A stretch of 6,912 bases of DNA from Desulfobulbaceae bacterium (GCA_031256095.1 JAIRRG010000101.1:1-6912); one strand, 5' to 3'; positions 1-6,423 are shown, numbered from the stretch's first letter. Notes: generated by a model from the sequence alone, not told the origin. Program-made: numbers and translations.

Positions 1-39
1 CAGCATGAGTGCACAGAAAACAATTGCAATCTTGCGCAT
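1..39 (-). CDS. N-terminal start of a leftward gene with signal-peptide-like sequence (partial)
   Basis: Only 13 codons are inside the window: MRKIAIVFCALML, which then runs off the left edge. The pattern is a short basic n-region (Arg, Lys) followed by an unbroken hydrophobic stretch, as in a Sec signal peptide or lipoprotein leader. The ATG (complement of 37-39) is preceded by an AGGGG Shine-Dalgarno-like sequence about 7 bases upstream, which supports it as a true start. The gene is divergent from waaA. The product is probably exported or membrane-anchored, but its identity cannot be determined from 13 residues. Confidence 0.55.
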   Translation of the reverse strand, partial: MRKIAIVFCALML

Positions 40-97
40 AGAGCTACCCCTGTATCCTATTCTTTTTACCGGTACTCTCCGCCGGGAAAAGGGCTCG

Positions 98-106
98 ACT
101 ATACCA
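98..106 (-). promoter_or_regulatory. Candidate extended -10 promoter for the leftward gene at the left edge
   Basis: Read on the minus strand this is TGG followed by TATAGT, which fits an extended -10 element (TGn plus a one-mismatch TATAAT). It lies about 60 bases upstream of the leftward ATG. I see no convincing -35 hexamer, which extended -10 promoters can tolerate. Inferred from sequence pattern only. Confidence 0.35.
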
Positions 107-113
107 GACTTTC

Positions 114-140
114 TTGAAATCGTGGCCTATTTCTTGTAAT
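114..140 (+). promoter_or_regulatory. Candidate promoter for waaA and the radical SAM gene
   Basis: TTGAAA (114-119) and TGTAAT (135-140) resemble sigma-70 -35 and -10 boxes, each close to consensus. The 15-base spacer is shorter than the ideal 17, so this is a weak prediction. It would give a leader of roughly 35 bases before the waaA start. Confidence 0.3.
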
Positions 141-181
141 CAGTCGGACGTCGTTTCTTTTCTTTCATCTCTGGATTTTCC

Positions 182-1498
182 ATGGCCCTGTATTGTTTTG
201 TGATTGGCCTTGTCTCCTGCCTGGCCCTGCCACCACTGATCATCTTTTCTCTGATTACGGGCTGGCAACGCCCGGGTTTGCGCCAGCGTTTCGGCTGCTA
301 CCCAGCCTTGCCAGCAAAGACCGGAGCATCGGAAGCTCCACACCTGTGGTTGCATGTCGCTTCAGTCGGTGAGGCGCGGGCGGCCTTGGCCTTCATCGCC
401 GCTCTTCGGACCCAGACCTCGGGGAGGCAAACGCCGGGCTGCGACATTGTGCTGACGGCGATGACGGTGCGTGGCCGTGATGTCGCCCAGCGCCATCTTC
501 CCGATGTCCCCTGCTTTCTCGCACCACTCGATGTGCCATGGATCGTCAGCCGCGTGGCGAAGCGCATCAATCCTGATCTGTATATCGCTCTTGAAAGCGA
601 ACTGTGGCCAGTGACCCTCCACACCCTGCGCCGCCGAGGTTGCCCGGTGATGCTGACCAATGGCCGCATGACGGCCAAGGCAGCGGTGGGCTGGAGCCGC
701 TTCCCCTGGCTGTTCAAGGCGATGGTCGATGCCTTTGCCGCCATCGCCGTGATCGGCGAGGAAGACCGCGAGCGGTTCGCCGCCCTGGGGGCGCGGGCCG
801 GGATAATCACCGTCGCTGGCAACCTCAAATACGACCATCGCCTGAACGATGACGACCAACGGAAGCTGCGGTTTTTGCGCGGAGTTTGCGCCTTAAATGA
901 GGAAGTCCTGCTCGGCGGCTCAATCCACACCGGCGAAGAGAAAGCGCTTCTTGCCACCTGGCGGCGCTTGTGTCAGGAAAAGCCGCTGGTACTCATCCTC
1001 GCGCCGCGCCATCTCGAGCGGCTTGACGAATTGCGCGCCTGGCTGCGCCGGGAAAAAACGCCATGGCAGGATTTCAGCGCCCTGCTGACCGGCTCGCCGA
1101 ACGGCCAGCGGCGCCAGGAACGGCTGATCCTGGTCGATACCTATGGCGATCTGCCGATATTATACGGCCTGGCCGATTATGTCTTTATCGGCGGCAGTCT
1201 GACGCCAAAAGGCGGCCACAATCCGCTGGAGGCGGCATTATGGGCAAAAGCGGCCTGGCACGGGCCTGATGTCAGAGATTTCGCCGCCGTCTATCGTCGG
1301 CTGGATGAAGCCAACGCGGCTTTTATGGCGCAGAACAGCGACGAACTGTTCAGGCAAATCAGTTTTTATCGTCACCATCCTGACGCCTACCATTTGGCCG
1401 GCCAACGGGCCAGGGAAATCGCCACCGGCCAACAAGGAGCCGCCGAGCGCCAGGCGGCGCTGGCGCTGAAGACGTTTGCCAACTATGCCAGGCCGTGA
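182..1498 (+). CDS. waaA: 3-deoxy-D-manno-octulosonic acid (Kdo) transferase
   Basis: This GT30 enzyme transfers Kdo from CMP-Kdo to the lipid A precursor on the cytoplasmic face of the inner membrane, the first step of LPS core assembly. At 438 residues it is close to E. coli WaaA (about 425). Residues 3-27 are hydrophobic, matching the usual N-terminal membrane anchor. The N-terminal domain has HVASVGEARAA, where Glu64 aligns with the family's catalytic Glu, and ESELWP (138-143; usually ETELWP). The C-terminal GT-B domain has GNLKYD (213-218), GGSIHTGEE (245-253), APRHLER (274-280), then DTYGDLPILYGLAD and GGSLTPKGGHNPLE near 319-350. All family signatures are present, so it should be active. 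The ATG at 182 has only a weak GGA upstream. Its end overlaps the radical SAM gene, so the two are probably co-transcribed. Whether it adds one or more Kdo units cannot be read from sequence. Confidence 0.95.
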   Translation: MALYCFVIGLVSCLALPPLIIFSLITGWQRPGLRQRFGCYPALPAKTGASEAPHLWLHVASVGEARAALAFIAALRTQTSGRQTPGCDIVLTAMTVRGRDVAQRHLPDVPCFLAPLDVPWIVSRVAKRINPDLYIALESELWPVTLHTLRRRGCPVMLTNGRMTAKAAVGWSRFPWLFKAMVDAFAAIAVIGEEDRERFAALGARAGIITVAGNLKYDHRLNDDDQRKLRFLRGVCALNEEVLLGGSIHTGEEKALLATWRRLCQEKPLVLILAPRHLERLDELRAWLRREKTPWQDFSALLTGSPNGQRRQERLILVDTYGDLPILYGLADYVFIGGSLTPKGGHNPLEAALWAKAAWHGPDVRDFAAVYRRLDEANAAFMAQNSDELFRQISFYRHHPDAYHLAGQRAREIATGQQGAAERQAALALKTFANYARP

Positions 1499-3197
1499 GC
1501 GCAACATCCTGCTGGTCGGGATCAATGCCCGTTACAGCCACAGTTGCCTGGCGCTTTTTTACCTGCGCCTGGCGCTCAGGCGGCATCTGCCAACATGTCT
1601 GGCGCGGATCGCCCAATTCACGATCAACGATCCGTATTACGAAATACTGTCGCGCATCGCCGCCAGTAAACCCTGGGCGGTTTTTCTCTCCGCCGCCATC
1701 TGGAACAGCGAGCTGGTGGCGCATCTGGCCCGCGACCTGCGCCGCTGCCTGCCAGAAAGCCGCATCGTCATCGGCGGACCGCAGGCGGGAATTTTACGTC
1801 AGGAGTTAGCCGATACCGTTTGCTCCACCGTCGTCGGCGCCATTGAGGGAATCGCCGATTCATTTTATCAGGATTTGCTCCATGGTCAATTGGCGGGGAG
1901 CTACCAGGCGACAGCTCTCGCCGTAACCGGCGCCGCCTTTCCTTTTCCCTACGAGGATGATGATTTTGCCGGCCACCTGCGCCACCGCCATGTCTACTAT
2001 GAATCGTCGCGTGGTTGCCCGCACGCCTGCAGCTACTGCCTGTCCGCCCGCGACTGCGGCGTCTTCCACAAGGATTTGCCGCAAGTCTTCGAGGAACTAA
2101 TGACAATTCTCGGCCACAATCCCAAGGAAATACGCTTCGTTGACCGTACCTTCAATACGCTGCCGCAGCGCGCCCTGGCGATTTGGCGTTTTCTCTTTGC
2201 CCATAACCACAGCGCACGGATTCACTGTGAAATCGCCCCGGAAGATTTTAGCGAAGGGATGTTCGCTTTCCTGGCCGCTTTAGCGCCGCGCCGCTTGCAG
2301 TTGGAAATCGGCATCCAGTCCACCCAGGCAGAAACCCTGGCCGCCATCAACCGCCGAATGGACAGCCGGACCGCCCTGGCCACCACCAAGCGGCTGGCGG
2401 CACTGGGCACGGTCTTTGTCCACGCCGACCTGATCCTCGGCCTGCCCTATGAAACACGGGAAAGCTATCTGGCAGGATTCGCCAAAATCTTCGCCACTGG
2501 CACCCACTATATTCAGATGGGACTGTTGAAGGTCTTGCCGGATACGCCGCTGGAAAAACGAGCCAGGGAATACGGCCTTGTTTATAGCGCCCGCCCGCCC
2601 TATGGCGTTTTGGCCACCCATTGGCTGGATAACGGCGTCTTAGCTAAATTATATTGGTTTGGTGAATGTGTAGAAAAATTCTACAATAACCACTTCTTTC
2701 CGTCGATATGGCACCGGCTACGGACGGCGGGTGAAGACGCCGCTGCCTTTTTCCTTGGCCTGACAGACTATTTTTATGAGCGCGGCGGCTTGCAGCGGGC
2801 GGCAACCCAGGATTTTTTGGCCGAAACCCTCGCCGGATTCATCAGTCGGCACCCAGATGCCGATCTCCTTCTTGACCTCATGCGTTACGACTGGCTGCGC
2901 ACCTGCCAAAGGCGACTGCCGGAATTTCTCGCCCTGCCCGCCGGACAGTCAGCCGAACGCCAAGATATGGCGGCCAGCCGCGACCGCGCCTATCGCCTGC
3001 TGCCGCCGGAGCTGCCCGGCTGTTACACGACTCGCGACCGAAACACCTTCTGCCGCCGCCTCGTCTGCCTGCGCCTGGCCCCGGAAAGCTTGGCTTGGCT
3101 TGGTTTCGCCGGGGCCGGCATTGTCTGCTTTTTGCCGGAAAAAGAGGATGGGTTATTTGCCTGGCAAAAAACGTTATTTTTGCGAGACCCGGCCTAA
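1485..3197 (+). CDS. B12-binding-type radical SAM protein, DUF4080 kind
   Basis: This is a radical SAM enzyme of unknown substrate, 570 residues from the ATG at 1485. An in-frame TTG at 1476 would add three residues. It overlaps the waaA end by 14 bp (22-23 bp with TTG), implying translational coupling. The first ~140 residues (ILLVGINARYSHS, then IVIGGPQAG) form a Rossmann-like cobalamin-binding-type domain, but I see no DxHxxG cobalamin-ligand motif. The [4Fe-4S]-AdoMet motif is CPHACSYC (Cys 178, 182, 185) after YYESSRG. The core continues with IRFVDRTFN, HCEIAPEDF, LEIGIQSTQAETL and HADLILGLPYETRESY, the typical DUF4080 strand order. The C-terminal third is mostly helical and ends without a known motif. 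The family is well recognised but has no assigned reaction; a role in envelope lipid or LPS chemistry is only suggested by the waaA overlap. Confidence 0.88.
   Translation: MPGRERNILLVGINARYSHSCLALFYLRLALRRHLPTCLARIAQFTINDPYYEILSRIAASKPWAVFLSAAIWNSELVAHLARDLRRCLPESRIVIGGPQAGILRQELADTVCSTVVGAIEGIADSFYQDLLHGQLAGSYQATALAVTGAAFPFPYEDDDFAGHLRHRHVYYESSRGCPHACSYCLSARDCGVFHKDLPQVFEELMTILGHNPKEIRFVDRTFNTLPQRALAIWRFLFAHNHSARIHCEIAPEDFSEGMFAFLAALAPRRLQLEIGIQSTQAETLAAINRRMDSRTALATTKRLAALGTVFVHADLILGLPYETRESYLAGFAKIFATGTHYIQMGLLKVLPDTPLEKRAREYGLVYSARPPYGVLATHWLDNGVLAKLYWFGECVEKFYNNHFFPSIWHRLRTAGEDAAAFFLGLTDYFYERGGLQRAATQDFLAETLAGFISRHPDADLLLDLMRYDWLRTCQRRLPEFLALPAGQSAERQDMAASRDRAYRLLPPELPGCYTTRDRNTFCRRLVCLRLAPESLAWLGFAGAGIVCFLPEKEDGLFAWQKTLFLRDPA
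2669..2685. repeat. Perfect inverted repeat inside the radical SAM gene
   Basis: TGTAGAA and TTCTACA are perfect reverse complements separated by AAA. They lie in a strikingly A+T-rich patch (about 2638-2700) of an otherwise GC-rich gene. The patch encodes the aromatic-rich segment WFGECVEKFYNNHFF, so amino-acid content explains part of it. A regulatory or protein-binding role is possible but unsupported. Confidence 0.4.
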
Positions 3198-3201
3198 TTT
3201 A

Positions 3202-3227
3202 TGGGGTCTGTAAATCCAACTGTGTCA
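3202..3227 (-). mobile_element. Probable terminal inverted repeat of an IS256-family-like element
   Basis: The stretch starts GGGGTCTGTAAATCC and continues to ACTGTGTCAA. GG(G)TCTGTAAA followed by a GTGTCA-like block resembles IS256-family (Mutator-type) ends as I remember them. It sits at the expected distance downstream of a transposase-like C-terminal reading on the minus strand (3246-3341). No partner repeat is visible elsewhere in the window, so this is a solo end. Confidence 0.45.
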
Positions 3228-3245
3228 AGCTTACTTGCTCGTAAC

Positions 3246-3341
3246 TCATTGACCGCCCCCTTGCTTGCCTTCGCCAAAGGCAATCTGGACGACCTGCAAA
3301 GCGGGTTTCCAGCGATGAATCACTGACCATTTGTTATTCTC
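3246..3341 (-). pseudogene. C-terminal remnant of an IS256-family-like transposase
   Basis: Directly downstream of the kinase gene, a minus-strand reading gives ENNKWSVIHRWKPALQ and then VVQIAFGEGKQGGGQ and a stop (TGA, complement of 3246-3248). The pattern KW...I..W..AL....I.FG resembles the last ~30 residues of IS256/Mutator transposases, which end shortly before the terminal repeat, as here. The rest of the transposase, including any catalytic DDE residues, is absent; the upstream sequence in this frame runs into the kinase gene. This is therefore a scar, not a mobile element. Identification rests on pattern recall, and the short length leaves real doubt. Confidence 0.45.
3265..3283. repeat. 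Perfect 7-bp hairpin between convergent genes
   Basis: TTGCCTT, loop CGCCA, AAGGCAA form a perfect 7-bp stem with a 5-base loop. It lies in the convergent gap between the radical SAM gene and the kinase, where terminators are expected. No T-tract follows on either strand, so it does not qualify as a standard intrinsic terminator. It also falls inside the transposase-like remnant and may have no role. I see no better terminator in 3198-3339. Confidence 0.35.
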
Positions 3342-4131
3342 AGCTTTGATGCAGCCATTTGTTCACAATTTGTCGCAAAAGAACCCGTTCCCTCCAGTTT
3401 GTTTTTTCAGCCAATCGCAATGCCGCCCATATTGGCAACCAAGCCAAAACCTCCTCTGGTTGTACTTTCGCTTCGCGGCAATAACACTGTAAATACATGT
3501 CAGCCACCGACGATGAAAAAGTACAACGCGCAAGTAAATACACGCGGCAGACATCAAGCAACGGATTTCCCGCTCCAGCATCCGTCCAATCAATAATCCA
3601 GTGACCCTCGTCGTTAAACAAAACATTCAGTGGATGGAAATCGCCGTGACAGAGGTTCGCGCAGCCTTCATCCAACTTTGATAACAAGGCCAGAAGCCGC
3701 GCCTTCGCGGGTACATCCAACTTCAAACTATGATGTTCAATCCGTTCCTGAAAGCGCTCCGTCACCCGTGGCAAACCCTCGGCGGATACGCTATGCACTT
3801 CGTTTTGCAATTTTACTAAGGTATTGAACACCGCACGCATTTCTTCCTTATTCATCCCGAAGCGCATAAGCGGCTCGCCGGAGATATAGGCCATATCTAT
3901 GGCAAATGTACCATCGTCGAGTTTCTGAACGCCGTGGACAGCGGGGACAGGCAAGCCAGCGCTGTGGGCAAATTGTTGATTTTTCGCTTCTTTTTCAACC
4001 ATATCAATAGGGGCATCGTAAAAGCGCTTCACCGCGACATCACCATTACGATAGACTTTCGCCCATGTACCCTTGCCGATAACATGATGATCCAGCTTGT
4101 TGCGAATCGCTTCGAGAAGAGTTTTTATCAT
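3340..4131 (-). CDS. APH-fold small-molecule phosphotransferase (aminoglycoside phosphotransferase family)
   Basis: This cytoplasmic kinase-like enzyme (APH/choline-kinase fold) would transfer phosphate from ATP to a hydroxyl of a small molecule; the substrate is unknown. From the chosen ATG it has 263 residues; an in-frame TTG at 4176 would give 278. The glycine-rich loop IGKGTWAKVY is at 18-27, the ATP-binding Lys is in VAVKRF (Lys35), and the following helix has EKEAKN. The Brenner motif HGDFHPLNVLF is at 162-172 (catalytic Asp164, Asn169), and the metal-binding Asp is in IDW (Asp181), followed by NPLLDVCRVYLL. All catalytic residues are present, and length is typical. I prefer the ATG because the glycine loop is then at the usual distance, but no strong ribosome site decides it. 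It starts 66 bp (ATG) or 21 bp (TTG) after the MFS exporter stop, so the two are probably co-transcribed, suggesting modification plus efflux of one compound. Base composition is lower in G+C than the flanking genes. Confidence 0.8.
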   Translation of the reverse strand: MIKTLLEAIRNKLDHHVIGKGTWAKVYRNGDVAVKRFYDAPIDMVEKEAKNQQFAHSAGLPVPAVHGVQKLDDGTFAIDMAYISGEPLMRFGMNKEEMRAVFNTLVKLQNEVHSVSAEGLPRVTERFQERIEHHSLKLDVPAKARLLALLSKLDEGCANLCHGDFHPLNVLFNDEGHWIIDWTDAGAGNPLLDVCRVYLLARCTFSSSVADMYLQCYCREAKVQPEEVLAWLPIWAALRLAEKTNWRERVLLRQIVNKWLHQS

Positions 4132-4197
4132 GATCTTATCAATCCATGTTCCCTGTTTGGAGGCAGCGTTTGACAACTCACACCAGAACGTTTTGCC

Positions 4198-5601
4198 TTA
4201 TTGCCCTTCGAGCGAACGCGGCAGTCTTAGGGCCGCAAGCATCAGTAGCGTGTTGAGGCAGGCCAGCAGGGCAAAGCTGACCATAAATGCGCTGGCTACG
4301 CCTGAGCTTGAATGCGGCGCGACCGCCAACGTCAACCGCCAGTCGAGAATCGTCGCACAAAGAGCCGTCAGCGTTGGACCGCCAAGACGTTGCACGATGT
4401 TCAAAGAGGTTGTCGCCATCGGCAGAGCTTCTTTTCTCACCGACGCATAGGCGGCGGAAATTGACGGAAAGCCGACCGCGCTCATCCCTATACCTTGCAA
4501 AAGCAGTGAGCCTACCAGAATCGTCAAGTTAAGGGGATGCCCACTCAAATAGAGAAAAGGCAATATCCCAAGAAACGCCAGCGAGGCCCCGCCAAACGCG
4601 GTGCCTCGAATACCGAAACGCTGCGTTATCCTACTCAAAGACAGAAAGGTACACATCGCGCCCAGCCCCAAAGGCATCAACAGCCAACCTGCGGCGCTCG
4701 GCGATTGGCCCGTGGCACGAAACAGATAGACAGCTATCAGCATCTGCCCGGCGAAGGACAATCCATTGGCAATGAACTGAGCCAGCGCCGCCGCCGAGAA
4801 AATTCGGCTCCTAAAAAGCCGCAAGTCGATCAGGGCTCGCTCGCCATCTTTGCGAGCCTTATAAAAAAAAGCGGCAAACATAAGGATTGAGAGCAGCAAA
4901 GCGGCGATGCCAGCTTGTTCCCTTATGCGGTCCGACCCATACAAAAACAGTACCACTCCGGGTGACAATAGGAACAAACCGATAAAATCAAGTGCTCTGT
5001 GATTGATTCTTTGGTCGTGATCGTCGGGAAGGAAACAGAGCACCAGCGCGATTGCCAAAAGACCAATTGGCAGGTTGATGAGGAACAGCCAGGGCCAGGA
5101 TGCGTACCGCAGGATTGCTCCGGCAACAACCGGACCGAAAATCGGCCCCATTAGAATGGGTACGGCGGCGAGGCTCATAACGCGCACCATATGCTTGCCA
5201 GCAATACGCGCCATCATCAACTGCGCCATCGGCGCCATCAATCCGCCAAAGGCACCTTGAAGCACGCGAAACCCGATCAAAGATTCAGCCGACCAACTGA
5301 GGGCGCAAAACGCTGAAGAGAGCGTGAATCCAGAAAAACAGATGAGATAAAGCCTCTTGGCCCCAATGCGCTCAACCAACCAGCCGTTCAGCGGCAGCAT
5401 CAGCGCCAGGGCAAGGAGATAGCCGCTGCTCACCCATTGAATGACCGGCAGCCTGGCATGTAACTCCGTCGCCAAGCTGAAGAGCGAGACATTGACAACC
5501 GTGGCATCAAGCTGCGAAAGGAACGGGCCCAGCGCTACGACCGCGACGATCTTCCAAACCCGCGGGTCCAACCGCTCTGATTGTTGAGATTCTTCAGACA
5601 A
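4198..5601 (-). CDS. MFS drug:H+ exporter, DHA2 (EmrB/QacA-like) family
   Basis: This inner-membrane proton-driven exporter has 467 residues and an alternating hydrophobic pattern consistent with 14 helices. Diagnostic motifs are in order: LDATVVNVSL (31-40, DHA2 motif D1), GWLVERIGAKRLY (73-85, motif A), FRVLQGAFGG (111-120, motif B), GPIFGPVVAGAI (152-163, motif C) and WLFLINLPIG (171-180). A later RLGGPTLTAL segment also fits DHA2 proteins. The substrate cannot be read from sequence; DHA2 members export drugs, dyes or metabolites. The start is TTG at 5601, supported by GAGGTGA about 9 bases upstream, and no ATG lies early enough to keep motif D1. The start overlaps by 8 bp the stop of a hydrolase-like relic (5594-5713), so translation may be coupled. 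The APH-type kinase follows closely. No fusion partner (EmrA-like) gene is present. The gene appears intact and is likely part of a transferred segment. Confidence 0.9.
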   Translation of the reverse strand: MSEESQQSERLDPRVWKIVAVVALGPFLSQLDATVVNVSLFSLATELHARLPVIQWVSSGYLLALALMLPLNGWLVERIGAKRLYLICFSGFTLSSAFCALSWSAESLIGFRVLQGAFGGLMAPMAQLMMARIAGKHMVRVMSLAAVPILMGPIFGPVVAGAILRYASWPWLFLINLPIGLLAIALVLCFLPDDHDQRINHRALDFIGLFLLSPGVVLFLYGSDRIREQAGIAALLLSILMFAAFFYKARKDGERALIDLRLFRSRIFSAAALAQFIANGLSFAGQMLIAVYLFRATGQSPSAAGWLLMPLGLGAMCTFLSLSRITQRFGIRGTAFGGASLAFLGILPFLYLSGHPLNLTILVGSLLLQGIGMSAVGFPSISAAYASVRKEALPMATTSLNIVQRLGGPTLTALCATILDWRLTLAVAPHSSSGVASAFMVSFALLACLNTLLMLAALRLPRSLEGQ

Positions 5602-5713
5602 GCGTTTTGATCACCTCGCTGGGGTTGCGCACGCGGGCAAAGCGCGGGAAGATTCCATCAAACGCGAAACAATAGTCTTCACTGTCCTGACCTGAGTAGG
5701 CGCCTGCGGCCAC
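5594..5713 (-). pseudogene. C-terminal relic resembling an isochorismatase-type cysteine hydrolase
   Basis: The gap between the zinc-ribbon gene and the exporter holds a 39-codon minus-strand reading from GTG at 5713 (or TTG at 5719) to TGA (complement of 5594-5596). Its C-terminal half reads DGIFPRFARVRNPSEVIKTL. The FPRxARVRxxxEVI pattern matches the end of many isochorismatase-family cysteine hydrolases as I know them. The stop overlaps the exporter's TTG by 8 bp, and the exporter's ribosome site lies inside this reading, the normal layout of two coupled genes. The catalytic Asp, Lys and Cys regions would lie upstream and are missing, and an in-frame stop occurs at 5723-5725. I infer a hydrolase gene cut off at about 5710 by the rearrangement that placed it beside the zinc-ribbon gene. 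It could still be translated as a short leader. Confidence 0.5.
5611..5617 (-). promoter_or_regulatory. Ribosome binding site that supports the TTG start of the exporter
   Basis: On the minus strand GAGGTGA stands about 9 bases before the TTG at 5601. It is the strongest Shine-Dalgarno match near this start, and no in-frame ATG competes before the first membrane helix. It decides the start call. Confidence 0.6.
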
Positions 5714-5715
5714 GA

Positions 5716-6372
5716 TCAATGATCACCGAGTTCGCTGCCGCAGTGTTTGCATTTCTTGGCCTGCATCTTGACCAGCTCGCCGCAATGCGGGCATTCGCGC
5801 AAATAATGACGCTCCAAGACACTTTTAATAATCAGGCCCGCCTCGGCTTCCAGGGCCGGGTCGCGGAATTTGTGGTTACGGATCGGGTCGATGATCTCTG
5901 GCCCGGCGATTTTCGCAAGGATGGCCATGGCCCGCCGCCGGTCGTCGCGGTTCGCCGCCTCCTCGCAGGTTAAGTACAAGGCCGGAGGGAAGTTGCCAGC
6001 CGCTTCCGCCCCGCTCAGGTCGGCCACGGCTTCGGCGATTTTTTTCTGGCGTTTATCCTGAGCGGCCAATTCTTTTTTATCAACAACGCTGCCCGTGAAG
6101 GCGTCTTTGCTGGCCACCATCATGACATTGCTTTCCTTACTGCCCGGTAATTCCATATAGCGATACGAGGCGCAGTGGCCATAGTCGTTTTCGCAATGCT
6201 GCCAGCCGCGGACAAAGAGCGGGCAGTCATCGTTTAGGCAGATGAACAGATATTCCGAACCCCAGCCAAGGCCGTCACCAACATGGATCGGCGGCGCCTG
6301 GCAACAGGTCATCTTCTGGCCACAGTTGGGACAGGTATGTACTTCGTCGATGACATTGGCGGCAGTGAACAT
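5716..6372 (-). CDS. Protein of unknown function with zinc ribbons at both ends
   Basis: 218 residues with no signal peptide or membrane helix. The N-terminal part has CPNC (Cys14, 17), then CC (23, 24), then CLNDDC (Cys45, 50), a CxxC-x27-CxxxxC spacing similar to ogr/Delta-type zinc fingers. The segment HVGDGLGWGSEYLF sits within this fold, and further Cys occur at 60 and 67. Residues 100-190 look helical and charged, with Ala/Arg/Glu-rich stretches that may be a repeat-like helical domain. The C-terminus is a classic zinc ribbon, CPHCG (194-198) and CKHCG (208-212). The ATG at 6372 is backed by GAGG about 8 bases upstream. I recall similar proteins in Desulfobacterota but know of no assigned function; a nucleic-acid or protein-binding role is inference. 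A separate promoter probably drives it (6429-6457). The stop overlaps the possible start of the hydrolase relic. Confidence 0.82.
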   Translation of the reverse strand: MFTAANVIDEVHTCPNCGQKMTCCQAPPIHVGDGLGWGSEYLFICLNDDCPLFVRGWQHCENDYGHCASYRYMELPGSKESNVMMVASKDAFTGSVVDKKELAAQDKRQKKIAEAVADLSGAEAAGNFPPALYLTCEEAANRDDRRRAMAILAKIAGPEIIDPIRNHKFRDPALEAEAGLIIKSVLERHYLRECPHCGELVKMQAKKCKHCGSELGDH

Positions 6373-6402
6373 GGTTGATTCCTCATCCCTTTCAAAAATG
6401 GA

Positions 6403-6423
6403 CCAGGCGACAACGCAACCTGG
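6403..6423. repeat. Inverted repeat at the predicted transcript start of the zinc-ribbon gene
   Basis: CCAGG (6403-6407) and CCTGG (6419-6423) can pair across an 11-base loop, with an extra G-T wobble on the minus strand. On the minus strand the arm is followed within a few bases by TTTTT (complement of 6394-6398), so it could be a weak terminator of the upstream gene. It also begins where transcription from the promoter at 6429-6457 would start, so it may instead be a 5' stem or an operator. The stem is too short to choose. Confidence 0.35.

Noticed and set aside
298..957. Long minus-strand open frame (219 codons) across waaA
   Set aside because: It is fully antisense to a gene with all waaA signatures. 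Its Arg/Ser/Ala-rich translation is typical of a GC-rich shadow frame.
2776..3213. Plus-strand open frame of 145 codons over the radical SAM C-terminus
   Set aside because: It lies out of frame inside the radical SAM gene and has low-complexity Pro/Ser/Ala composition with no recognisable motif.
3265..3283. Hairpin as an intrinsic terminator of the radical SAM gene
   Set aside because: No T-run follows on either strand, so it is listed only as an inverted repeat.
4537..4890. Plus-strand open frame of 117 codons antisense to the exporter
   Set aside because: The translation is rich in Arg, Gln and Lys without motifs, and the opposite strand carries clear MFS motifs.
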